From NCBI GenBank assembly GCA_946800325.1, contig OX326956.1, positions 43,584,052 through 43,648,051 of the forward strand: 64,000 bases of DNA, read 5' to 3'. This stretch comes from Luzula sylvatica (taxonomy: Eukaryota; Streptophyta; Magnoliopsida; Poales; Juncaceae). How positions within the stretch are numbered: the stretch's first letter is position 1; each line of letters begins with the position of its first letter. A program made the translations under genes and the position numbers. The notes under the pieces are model-generated. The model did not search any database. It worked only from the letters and a program-made list of their open reading frames with translations, and had not been told where the DNA came from. Of this stretch, positions 10,555-19,888 are shown one piece after another.

Positions 10555-11089
10555 TTTTTAATATTTCAACATTAACGTATTTAAAAGTATGAAAAATGAA
10601 ATGTTATACGGTCAGTTCGGTTTAACTGATTTTCTAAACATCAAAATCGAAATAAACTGAATAAACAGAACCAAACCAAATAAATCGAAAAACCGAACCG
10701 ATTCAATCGAATTCGACCGATTCGGTTCGATTCCCCGAATGAACCGAACCGTTTGAACATCCCTAGTTATAAATACAAACATAAATGTTAGAAAAAAACT
10801 CACTTTTGTCCCCTAAACTCTTCAAAATTGTGCAACTTTTCCCCCAAATTTTAATTTGCTCATTTTTATCCCCTGAACTCTTGATTTTGGTCACTAATGC
10901 CCCTTCTATCAGCTAACTGCACAGTTAGCAGTTAACTGATGAGTTGGTACTATGACGTGACATGTTTTTGATGATTTTAATAGATGACGTGGCAATACTC
11001 AATAAATATTAAAATTATCTATTAAAATCAAACCCATTAATCATTAAAACTCAACCCATTAACCATTAAAACTAAACCCATTAGTTCTC

Positions 11090-11370
11090 TTCTCTCCCTC
11101 TCAAACTCTCAACCCGTCTCTCTCTGGCACATACCCTCACTCGCACACAAATCTCACGCCATTTTCTCTCGCCCAGCTCTCTCTCTCTCTTTGCCTCTGC
11201 TCCTGCCGCAGCTCTTCCTAGCCCCTGCCGCTTCCTTTCGAGCCCCTGCAGCTCCCTTCCTCCGAGCCCAACTCTCGCAAATTGACTTCTTCCTCATGTA
11301 TAAATTGCTCCCTTTTTTACAAGGGGTTATATGTAATTTTGCGGAAAAGGTATGTACTCGAAAAAATTGG
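11090..11370 (+). other. GC-richer possible captured gene fragment in the MULE
   Basis: A CT-rich leader (about 11092-11200) is followed by a short ORF (11191-11373) with Pro/Ala-rich content and an MY-K-LLPF run. The base composition differs from the surrounding TIRs. MULEs often capture host gene pieces, so this may be one, but I cannot name a donor gene. Confidence 0.3.
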
Positions 11371-11629
11371 TAATTCTGAGATTTTTGTGGGCATAGATGT
11401 AAAATGGAGTTTATGTAGTAATTGTGCAGATTTATGTGGTTATTTTACTGAAAAGACTTAAAATGTTGAGATTTTTGTGGGTATGAATGTAAAAGACAAT
11501 TTTTTTTGGCTGTGTGTGTGTGTGGTGGTTTGGGGGGGGGGGGTATATGTGTGTGTGTGTGTGGCGGGGTCTGATTGGGTGTGCTTTGTTGGTGAGAATG
11601 GCAGAGATCAGAGATCTAGAGAGAGGTGA

Positions 11630-12730
11630 GGGAAATTTTGATACGTAGACCAAATAAGTTTGGAATTACCTAAAATAGACAACCAAGTTTCAAAATTTGA
11701 GTTATAACACTCTCGACATTTGAAAAGTCGAACGATTTAAAATGACCGACTTTTCAAAAGTCGGACGTTTTGTTAATCACCCAAAACATCTAAACCCGGA
11801 TTAGTGGTTTTAATATGTGTTCGACCTTTCAAAGGTCGAACAATTTTGAGGCCATTTTGAGGGTATTAATTCCACTCCCCAATATCACCCCCAAATCTTT
11901 CCTTGAATAAATATATTTTTCCCCAACATTATACATGTTTATATATTTAACCAAGTTAATATATTTAATTAACATGATAACTAGAACATATTAGCTGTTA
12001 ATAAAATACGTAATTAAAATTAGTTCGAATTCATAAATTTGAATCAATATTTATGAATTTTTAATGATATGCTCTAATTATCACGTTAAAAAAAAATACA
12101 ATGGTACAAATATATAAAGAGTACGGCGGGTACAATTTGGAGTCAATTAATTTTTTTTTTTTTTGAAATATCTACTCTACTGTGTTCAACACGTGAACAA
12201 AAAAATATAAATTTTAATTGACTCCAAATTGTACCCACCGTACTCTTTATATATTTGTATCATTGTATTTTTTTAACGTGATAATTAGAGCATATCATTA
12301 AAAATTCATATATATTGATTCAAATTTATGAATTCGAACTAATTTTAATTACGTATTTTATTAACAGCTAATATGTTCTAGTTATCATGTTAATTAAATA
12401 TATTAACTTAGTTAAATATATGAACATATATAATGTTGGGGGAAAATATATTTATTCAAGGAAAGATTTGGGGGTGATATTGGGAAGTGGAATTAATACC
12501 CTCAAAATGGCCTCAAAATTGTTCGACCTTTGAGGTCGAACACATATTAATACCACTAATCCGGATTTAGATGTTTTGGGTGATTAACAAAACGTCCGAC
12601 TTTTGAAAAGTCGGTCATTTTAAATCGTTCGACTTTTCAAATGTCGAGAGTGTTATAACTCAAATTTTGAAACTTGGTTGTCTATTTTAGGTAATTCCAA
12701 ACTTATTTGGTCTGCATATCAAAATTTCCC
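11630..12730. mobile_element. Fold-back MULE: near-perfect 1.1-kb palindrome
   Basis: The 9-bp TSD GAGAGGTGA is at 11621-11629 and 12731-12739. The ends are GGGAAATTTTGATACGTAGA (left) and GGGAAATTTTGATATGCAGA (right, reverse complement). The two arms, about 11630-12151 and 12213-12730, are close to exact inverted copies of each other with only about 60 bp between them. The arms contain small perfect palindromes such as GACTTTTCAAAAGTC and TCGACCTTTCAAAGGTCGA. Nested inside the MULE at 10791-13117. Confidence 0.88.
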
Positions 12731-13126
12731 GAGAGGTGAGGGAGAGAGGGGGTTCGGTTGGGTTTGGGTATTTTAATGGGTTTCGGATTTAGTTATAATG
12801 GGTTTTGAGGTTCATAGTAATGATTAATGAGTTTAGTTTTAATGGTTAATGGATTGAGTTTTAATGGTTAATGGGTTCGATTTTAATGAATAATTTTAAT
12901 ATTTAATGAATATTGCCACCTTATTTATTAAAATCATCAAAAACATGTCACAGTGTCACATCATCAGTTAACTGTTGACTGTGTAGTTAACTGATGGAAG
13001 GGACACAAGTGAGCAAAATCAAGAATTCAGGAAATAAAAAAAAAAAAATTAAAATTTGAAAGTAACTTATATTTTTTTGAAGAGTTAATGGGACAAATGG
13101 GAATTTTTTTTTCTTTCTAAATGTTA

Positions 13127-14436
13127 TTATCGAGACAAGTGTCACATAATTATTGGTTAAGTATCACACTCAATTATTGGTTAAATAACACAATCAGAAT
13201 ACCAATACCAAGAAAAATCATGCCCAATATTTTGTGATGCAAAAGCAAAAATCCATTATTTCGTTTTGATTCGTATTGGAAGAACTGAACCGTTGAGATC
13301 TACGAATGAACAAACTGATGGCTAGTATTGATTTGAAATTTTGCCTTAACATTAAATCGACATGTGACGAGAATTTCAAATTGACTTGTATATAAGATAT
13401 AAATTTGGTGTATAATATACCTATACGAAAATTCCTAAGAAAAATATTATACCATTGTTAATGAACTATACAACATACATATGTACACATTGTATATCAT
13501 TCATTATATAATAATATCAAAAATCCCATTTCATAAAAAAAAACAGTTATATCACATTTAAATATTTAAAATTGTCAACAAATTTATTTGTTTATTTAAG
13601 GGTTTTTCTTTTAGTGTAAGATAATCCCAGGTCGGTCAACGACTTTCACAGAAATAATTAAGAAAACTAATATTGAAGTTTAACTAACCAAAAACATAAT
13701 TAGGAATTATTTAAATTATATGATATTTTCAAATTTACATATTTACAAATAAAAATAATAAATTTTGAGAAGTTATTTATGTTAGGTAAAAGCTAAACTT
13801 CCATTTTATTAATTTTTGGAAAAAAAATAGTATCGAAGTTTTAAGGAAAAAAGCAATCATAGTCTAGTATTATTCAATATTTTTTGAAATTATAATTATA
13901 AAATATTAATATTAATAATGACAATTAAATGTCAATCGTGTAAATGTGCATACTTTTGGACATGATCGTTTCTTACATAATTTTATTCAAAACTAAAAAG
14001 TATGTTGAAGATCTAGCAATACGGATCTCAAAATAAGTGAAGATTCAAACGAAATATATAACGACGAGTTTTGAAATCATAATTTTAAAAATACTAAAAC
14101 TATTTGGATTATGGCTATAAGATTATACAGTAAATTAATTGTGTTTGATATTTGATTTTTTTTATCTTCTATTTGTGTAGATTTGATCATATAATTAAAT
14201 GTAAAATGATAAATAATTGAATATAATTCGGTTTAACATCAGTAACACAAGATGATCTAAGATTAAAATAATGTACATAAAGAAATCATATCTAAAAAAA
14301 TTTGATGACTTAAATTCTTATACCTATCATATTTCATAACTAATAGTAGTGATTGCGATACAACACAAGAAAATTGTTTAAAAATGATGAAAAATAAGAG
14401 TTTCGGTTAATTTTGTGTTAGTTACCAAATTAATTA
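13127..14436. other. AT-rich intergenic DNA
   Basis: No gene, repeat family or terminal structure is recognised in this 1.3-kb stretch. Confidence 0.55.
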
Positions 14437-14684
14437 TCCTTGGCAATTATCATTTGAGTACCACCAGATTTCAACGAAACATCTTCATATTAGAGTTAAC
14501 CCACTTAATTAACATGGTAATTAACATTCACAGAGCTAACATCCATATGGATTGACAATACCTAATTAATATTTAAAAATTATTAATTCAATGTTCTTTG
14601 TTAATTATCATGTTAATTAAGTGGGGTAATTAAAAAATTGAGGATGTTTGGTTGAAATCTTGTGGCCAACTATAATTGTCCTTT
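14437..14684. mobile_element. MITE, about 250 bp
   Basis: The left arm (AGATTTCAACGAAACATC then CCCACTTAATTAACATGG) is inverted on the right (CATGTTAATTAAGTGGGG then GATGTTTGGTTGAAATCT), with arms of about 100 bp. It lies upstream of the conserved RCI2-A promoter. The TSD is not clear. Confidence 0.6.
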
Positions 14685-15261
14685 TGTCATATAGATCATC
14701 TAAAGTAAAATTTCCCATAGTTATACGAGGTCTACAAGATAGTTGAGAGTTGAGAGAGGAAGCCAACAGTTGCAGATTGGGCTGGCGAACATAATCTTTG
14801 TTACAAAAAAAGGAAGGCATTTAGCAACGTCATTTATACATTCGTTAGCTTTCGGCCACCTATTTATTTGTATTCAAATTCAAATTGTCATGATTCAATA
14901 TAATTATTAATTATATTTACATGTTTTGGGGGAGGCTGTTGAGCTATTCCCATCTTTAGATCATTCCCACCCCATAAAATAACACAGATTACGATTTGAT
15001 GCTATTCTCTAGATTATTATTCAATTCAATTAAAAACCATCTCTTTATTAGTAAATAGTGAAATTAAGTAATTTGACTAATGAAAAGATTTGCAAGAAAT
15101 ATTAAGTTGGCTACGAATAGAATCCCATACACGTGGATGGCCGGCCAAACAACGTGACCAACTCTCCGAAGCAACCCTTTCACCCTCTCCATTTCCACCA
15201 CAAATAAACCAAGCAGGCCATTCACATGCCCTGCAATTGAGCCCATTTACTGCGCCACCCA

Positions 15262-15490
15262 GATTCTCCCTAACATTTTCTATATCACGAATTAACGATT
15301 AATTATCATGATGATTAGTAAAAGAATACTCTATTAACAGTTAATTAATATATAATTAAAAATACATATGTATTAACGGTTAATAATTAATATTAATTAA
15401 CTGTTAGTGATGTGTATTTTTGTTAATCACAATGATGATTAACCACTAATTCTTGATATAAAGGATATTGGGGGAAATTTGAGAAAACAG
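15262..15490. mobile_element. MITE-like palindrome in the RCI2-A promoter
   Basis: The left arm (TTCTATATCACGAATTAACG, TTAATTATCATGATGATTAG) is inverted on the right (TGATGATTAACCACTAATTC, TTGATATAAAGGATATTGGG). It is absent from the equivalent position upstream of RCI2-B, so it is an insertion. An AT-rich palindrome occupies the similar position in RCI2-C (34735-34870). Confidence 0.6.
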
Positions 15491-15693
15491 TAGAATTGTC
15501 CTAATATATATTGTCTTTGCAAACCGTGGATAATGAAAGGTTGCAAAGCAAATCCATCCAGACTAATTTGTAAAGATACAACGCGGAGAGGCACCCGTTA
15601 AGTAAGGATTTATCACGTTCGTGTGATTGGACGCTTTGCTCTATAGACTATATAACCCCCATAACTCTCTAGTTCTTTCCATCCTAAATACAC

Positions 15694-15699
<6 letters not shown>

Positions 15700-15743
<44 letters not shown>
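15700..15743. repeat. (GA)n microsatellite in the RCI2-A 5' UTR
   Basis: An uninterrupted AG dinucleotide run of about 22 units lies between the TATA box and the start codon. RCI2-B and RCI2-C have only CAGAGAGAGAAAGAGA at the same place, so the expansion is specific to this copy. Confidence 0.95.
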
Positions 15744-15747
<4 letters not shown>

Positions 15748-15774
15748 CTCCAACCTTATCATAAAAGTATCGTA

Positions 15775-16048
15775 ATGGCGGATGATAGTACAGCAACGTG
15801 CATAGACATAGTTCTTGCGATCATCTTGCCGCCACTCGGTGTCTTCTTCAAGTACGGTTGCGAGGTACGTACTTTCATATATTTGATTCATCTATGTTGT
15901 AGTTTTTTTTGTTATATTATGATGGAATTTTACACAAAAATTTGAATTAATTCCTGGGGTGCAGATTGAGTTCTGGATCTGTTTACTTCTGACGCTCTTT
16001 GGGTATTTGCCTGGGATTATCTATGCGGTTTGGGTCATCACCAAGTAG
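15775..16048 (+). CDS. RCI2: RCI2/PMP3-family membrane proteolipid, copy A
   Basis: Two coding exons, 15775-15864 and 15965-16048, joined at phase 0 by a GT-AG intron (GAG/GTACGT...GTGCAG/ATT). The product is 57 aa and starts MADDSTATCIDIV. The UPF0057/Pmp3 signatures are all present: ILPPLGVFF, GCEIEFWICLLLT, GYLPGIIYA and a C-terminal ITK. There are two predicted transmembrane helices (about residues 10-28 and 34-54). Family members sit in the plasma membrane, are induced by cold, salt, drought and ABA, and affect membrane potential and Na+/K+ balance; that role is inferred from the family. The N-terminus is three residues longer than in copies B and C. A 3'-UTR intron follows at 16064-16281. 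The frame is intact. Confidence 0.95.
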
Positions 16049-16063
16049 ATCGTTTGAGAAATG

Positions 16064-16281
16064 GTGAGGATTTTTCCATTATAATAAGTTTTATTGTGCT
16101 TGATGAATTTCAAAGTTTGTTCAACTTGGATAAACTTTGCCACTATATGATCTTATTAACAAAGTAGTAGATATAAATACATATGAACTTTGGATTTGGT
16201 AAACTTCACCTTGTATATCTATGTCATATTCAATTTCTTTCTTAATTTCTTAATTGTTGTTATTCTATTATTCCATTACAG
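16064..16281 (+). other. RCI2-A 3'-UTR intron
   Basis: The donor AATG/GTGAGG lies 15 bases after the stop, and the acceptor is CATTACAG/GTGTCGG. Equivalent sites (ATATG/GTGAGA and CAG/GTGT) are kept in copies B and C, which is the evidence that this intron is real. The 218-bp intron is the shortest of the three and has no MITE. The stop-to-junction distance is too short to trigger junction-dependent mRNA decay by the usual rule. Confidence 0.7.
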
Positions 16282-16479
16282 GTGTCGGTTGGCCAGTCAA
16301 AATGATATAAGTTGTTGGTTATTTTAGGACGAATGGGTGCGATTTAAAATTAATGATAATGTTTGTTCTTAATGATAAGATGGACATGGACACATTTTTA
16401 TCACTTTTTTATGTTTATAGCAGCCGTGGGCCTTTCATATATTCTTTTTTTTTTTGTGAGTTCTCGTATTTGTTTGTTT

Positions 16480-18419
16480 GTATTGTATGAAACTAGCTTC
16501 TATTGCGTGGGATTGTTAATTATGTGAACAAAGAATTGCTATTTGTTTTGGTTAATTAGTTTTCTATCGTAACTTATTTTGTTTTGTTTCGTGATTATTG
16601 ACGTGTGTGATATAGTGTGTTGTGTGTGATTGATACGAAGTAAACATTTATTTATGAATTAATACACAATTCATCTTGTTCTAAATAGTTTCAGACTGCA
16701 TGCATGATATGAGCGAATTATTAATACAATATAACTAACATAACATGTAAAAATACAATACATACATACATACATGTTACATAATTTTCAATAATAAAGC
16801 AAAAGATTGTGTACTCCATAAGTATACACTCCCATGTTCGTCCCATCAATAGCAAAGCAAACACGTGACACGTGACACTTGACTTTTTTTTTTTATAATT
16901 TTGTGTACTTGGAGTACATACTGCTACGTGCCGTGTTTTTATTGTTGGCGTGATTTGGAATGCATACTCACATAGTGCATTGGTCGATCCCTTATAATAA
17001 TTACAATGATACGAAGCTTTAATTAATTCAATTACGAAATAATTATGCAATGAAATACGTTGAAAATAACGAAAACTTTCATTCGGACATAAATTAATTA
17101 TGCGAGCAGAGTGCGTTTGCCTCAGTAAATCATGATTTTTATAAGTTTTAGAGAAATGATCGTTTGAACAGTTCAAGAGCATGTTTTCTTAAACAATCCA
17201 AACGGGTTTTGTTTTAAAATTTGTTTAATTTTATATACATCATCGGCAAAATCAGAAAAATAAACGAAAGAGTGGTCATAAAATTTATTGACAACGTCGA
17301 AGCACAAATTGTTGGAAATCTTAAATTGTCACGTGTATCCAAATCATGTCATCGGTTTGAAATGGAGAAAATCATAAATTATCATGTACGTCCAAATCAT
17401 ATCATCCAATTTGAATGTTTGTTTTTTATAAAAGTATTAAGCCTCCTTATTTCATTTTAATCAACGATTTGTGTCCAAGGAGCACCACTCGTATCTTAAA
17501 TCTATGCAAACATAGAACGAAAATACAACGAATTGATATTTGTTGAATTTTAGGATTTATTTATTTCAACAAATCATGATTTTATAAATTTTCAAGTAAA
17601 AATCACTTGAATTGTTCAAGACCCGAATTTCTTGAACAATTCAGACGGTTCTTGTTTTAAAATTTGTCATTTTTGTTTATCATCGACAAAATCAAAAAAT
17701 TACATGACAATTCATGAAGGACATGCCAATTAATAAGAACCCTTAGTACAGGATAAATAGGAAAACGTTCCACGGAGAAATAAATGCATTTTATGGGATT
17801 ATTAATCCAAAATTTCGGATAAAAATGAAAAGTTATCGTCATTTTACAATTCAATTCTGAAAAATTCATAATTTTTTTTATCAAAACAATGTTTTATCGA
17901 TTTTGTAAATTCAATATCAATTCAGACAAGTTTCTGAATGAGACGTAATGAGTTGGAGGTGAAACTAGATCACGTGTACTACAAAGATCAAGAATTTGTT
18001 CGAACCAAACAAATCCAGAAAAGATCAAGGAAAAATGCCAAAAAAAATATAAAATTTATGGAAATTCGAAATTACTCTTGAAAGATTTTATTTCCCCCCA
18101 ACTTTAAACTATCATAAATTGCTAAAAAAGAATCCAAATTGGGTGAGTAAAAATACTGTACAAACTAGATACATAGTTCAACAAGGTGGTACTTTTAGAT
18201 TGATTTAAATTTAAATAAATCTAAATTGAATTGTTAATTAAGTCGCAAAATGATACCAACAAAATGAGCATAAATTAGGATTTCGACACTTAGAAAATTC
18301 GAATTAAACTAAATAAACTTCAAAAAATTAGGAAAAATCTTATAAACATCAAATGAACTTAGAATAACATAATTAAACAAGTTTCATACAAGAATTTGAA
18401 CAAGAATCAAAATATACAT
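16480..18419. other. AT-rich intergenic DNA
   Basis: No gene is recognised. An AAACAATCCAAACGG / AACAATTCAGACGGTTCTTG motif occurs at about 17190 and 17633, each followed by TTGTTTTAAAATTTGT and a CATCG(G/A)CAAAATCA word, so 17185-17260 and 17630-17700 are probably diverged direct repeats. The rest shows nothing I can name. Confidence 0.5.
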
Positions 18420-18423
18420 AAAG

Positions 18424-18530
18424 AAAAGTGGAAGAATACACCTAGATTGAAGAAATTGAAGCGAGAACTAAAGACAAGTGGAAGAATACACCTAGATTGA
18501 AGAAATTGAAGCGAGAACTAAGATTGTTGA
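18424..18530. repeat. Two-copy tandem repeat, about 50 bp
   Basis: A unit beginning AGTGGAAGAATACACCTAGA and ending GAAGCGAGAACTAA occurs twice back to back, almost without change. Confidence 0.9.
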
Positions 18531-18544
18531 AGCTTCTTGAAACT

Positions 18545-18850
18545 CCATCTTGATCCTCTAAGATGGAGAAGAGATCGATTCAAAACTCCTAGAATTTCCT
18601 TCTTGATCCACTAAGATGGAGAAGGGCTCGATTCGAAACTCTTAGAATTTCCCTCTTGATCCACTAAGATGGAGAAGGGCTCGATTCGAAACTCTTAAAA
18701 TTTCCCTCTTGATCCACTAAGATGGAGAAAGACTCAATTCGAAAACTCTTAGAAATTCCCTCTCGATCCACTAAGATGGAGAAAGACTCGATTCGAAAAC
18801 TCTTAGAAATTCTCTCTTGATGCACTAAGATGGAGAAAGGCTTGGGTGTT
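18545..18850. repeat. About 5.5-copy tandem repeat, unit 52-55 bp
   Basis: The unit reads TCTTGATCCACTAAGATGGA, then GAAGGGCTCGATTCGAAACT, then CTTAGAATTTCCC. It repeats from about 18547 with small substitutions. On the minus strand it is open and gives a repeating peptide containing ESFSILVD and SKSFRI, but this follows from the DNA repeat and there is no support for a protein. Confidence 0.9.
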
Positions 18851-19299
18851 CTTACTTTTCTTGGCGAGAGAACAAAATTGTGCACGAGAGAGAGAGAGAC
18901 CCCTCTTCTTTTGCGAGTGAGAGAAAATCTCCCCATTAATTGGCAGTTAGGTTTTGAAAGAACATTTTAGTCAATTTAGTTATTTTTGAAACAAACCCTA
19001 ATTATTTTTATACTCTATTCTAATATGTAGTCCGATGAGATTGGACGAAACGACTTGAACTCGAAAAATATTTTTGGAGAGAGCACGGCGAACCCCTTAT
19101 GTCAGATTTGTGAGAGTATTTGTTTTGTTTTGTGATGGAATGTGTATATGTGTTTTGCGAGTATGTTGTCTCGTTTAATGTTTCGATGATTAACAATTTT
19201 AGATATTTTGATATTGAAGATAATTTGGCATTTTGGAAATTTTCATTTAATTTATGATTATTTAATTTATTTACAGATTTTTAAATTTAATTACTGATT

Positions 19300-19635
19300 G
19301 TTTATTTTCCGATGGCAACAAAAGAATTGTTGTATTCGTTACAGCTGTCCAAAATCATTAGCTACAACCTCCTGTACCGTAGTTAAAAGAGTTGTTGGCG
19401 ACATGAATATCCTCGAAGCAACTAGCATCATTCGCGACGGTAGAGTTTCGTATCTAATGAACCCTTCGCTAGTAAATATGCTGGCTACAGACCTGTTGCC
19501 AGTAACACCTTTAGAGACGCGATGATAGCTACAACTTGTTAGAGACAAGATAGAGTCGCCAATAAACTTCTGTGAAGCCAATACGGGTGATAGAGACGCA
19601 AATCTGTGAAGCTAACATTGGGTTTTCCAGTAGTG
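19300..19635 (+). mobile_element. CACTA transposon 3' end (truncated)
   Basis: The right edge ends TTTTCCAGTAGTG at 19635, the reverse complement of the canonical CACTACTGGAAAA terminus of En/Spm-type elements. Upstream lie subterminal words such as GAGACGC, GCTAACATTGG and GAAGCCAATACGGG. No matching CACTA left end was found in the window, so only one end is preserved. Confidence 0.7.
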
Positions 19636-19888
19636 AAGGGGTATCGGTACCATACCAGTTTCAATTGAGGGGTACAGATTAAACATGTCAATATACTGGT
19701 CTGTATCAATTAGACCATACCAGTCAATATCAATTATGCGAATTCTGAAATTTGAAGCCAATACGCAGGAGATTAGTGAGACGTTAGTTAGATAATTTTG
19801 TCTTGGAAACTTCGTTTTATGTTTTTTTTTTAATATTTGTGACGATCATGGACCGTCGAGTTCATGTTTTTACGCACAATATAGGTTG

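Larger units (their letters stand above)
9343..10765. mobile_element. hAT-like non-autonomous element, split by a Helitron
   Basis: The outer ends pair as (left) TAAGAATGTTCAATCGG and (right, reverse complement) TAGGGATGTTCAAACGG. The subterminal regions are packed with AACCGAAC/CGGTTCGG words in inverted orientation (9350-9510 and 10610-10755). The 8-bp flanks ATTCTAAA and GTTATAAA agree at 6 of 8 positions, consistent with a worn hAT TSD. The interior is taken up by the Helitron at 9634-10554. No transposase is present. Confidence 0.6.
10791..13117. mobile_element. Mutator-like element (MULE) with long TIRs, 2.3 kb
   Basis: The 9-bp TSD TAAATGTTA is at 10782-10790 and 13118-13126. The ends are GAAAAAAACTCACTTTTGTC on the left and, reverse-complemented on the right, GAAAGAAAAAAAAATTCCCA. 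The inverted repeat extends about 330 bp on each side through ATCAGTTAACTG-, ACATGTTTTTGATGATTTTAAT- and ACCATTAAAACTAAACCC-like blocks. A 9-bp TSD with long TIRs is diagnostic of Mutator-like elements. The centre carries GC-richer, gene-like sequence (11090-11350) and the nested element at 11630-12730. No MURA transposase is seen. Confidence 0.82.
14690..15774 (+). promoter_or_regulatory. RCI2-A promoter region (paralogue-conserved)
   Basis: The block aligns by eye with the DNA upstream of RCI2-B (25140-25487 plus 27966-28535) and RCI2-C (34240-35164). Shared parts are GGAGGCTGTTGAGC-like sequence (about 14930), a G-box/ABRE-type ACACGTGG with CACGTG at 15130-15135, TTTGCAAACCGT (about 15516), CACGTTCGTGTGATTGGACG (about 15614-15633) and a TATA box TATATAA at 15649-15655. 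A G-box fits the ABA/cold/salt induction known for RCI2 genes. A MITE-like insert at about 15255-15500 separates the G-box from the core promoter. Confidence 0.75.

Noticed and set aside
15745..15945. RCI2-A as a single-exon 66-aa protein
   Set aside because: The open frame runs past a conserved GT splice donor into the intron; splicing gives the family-standard C-terminus.
18664..18936. Minus-strand ORF with repeating peptide
   Set aside because: The periodicity is that of the underlying tandem DNA repeat; start and stop are arbitrary and no domain is present.
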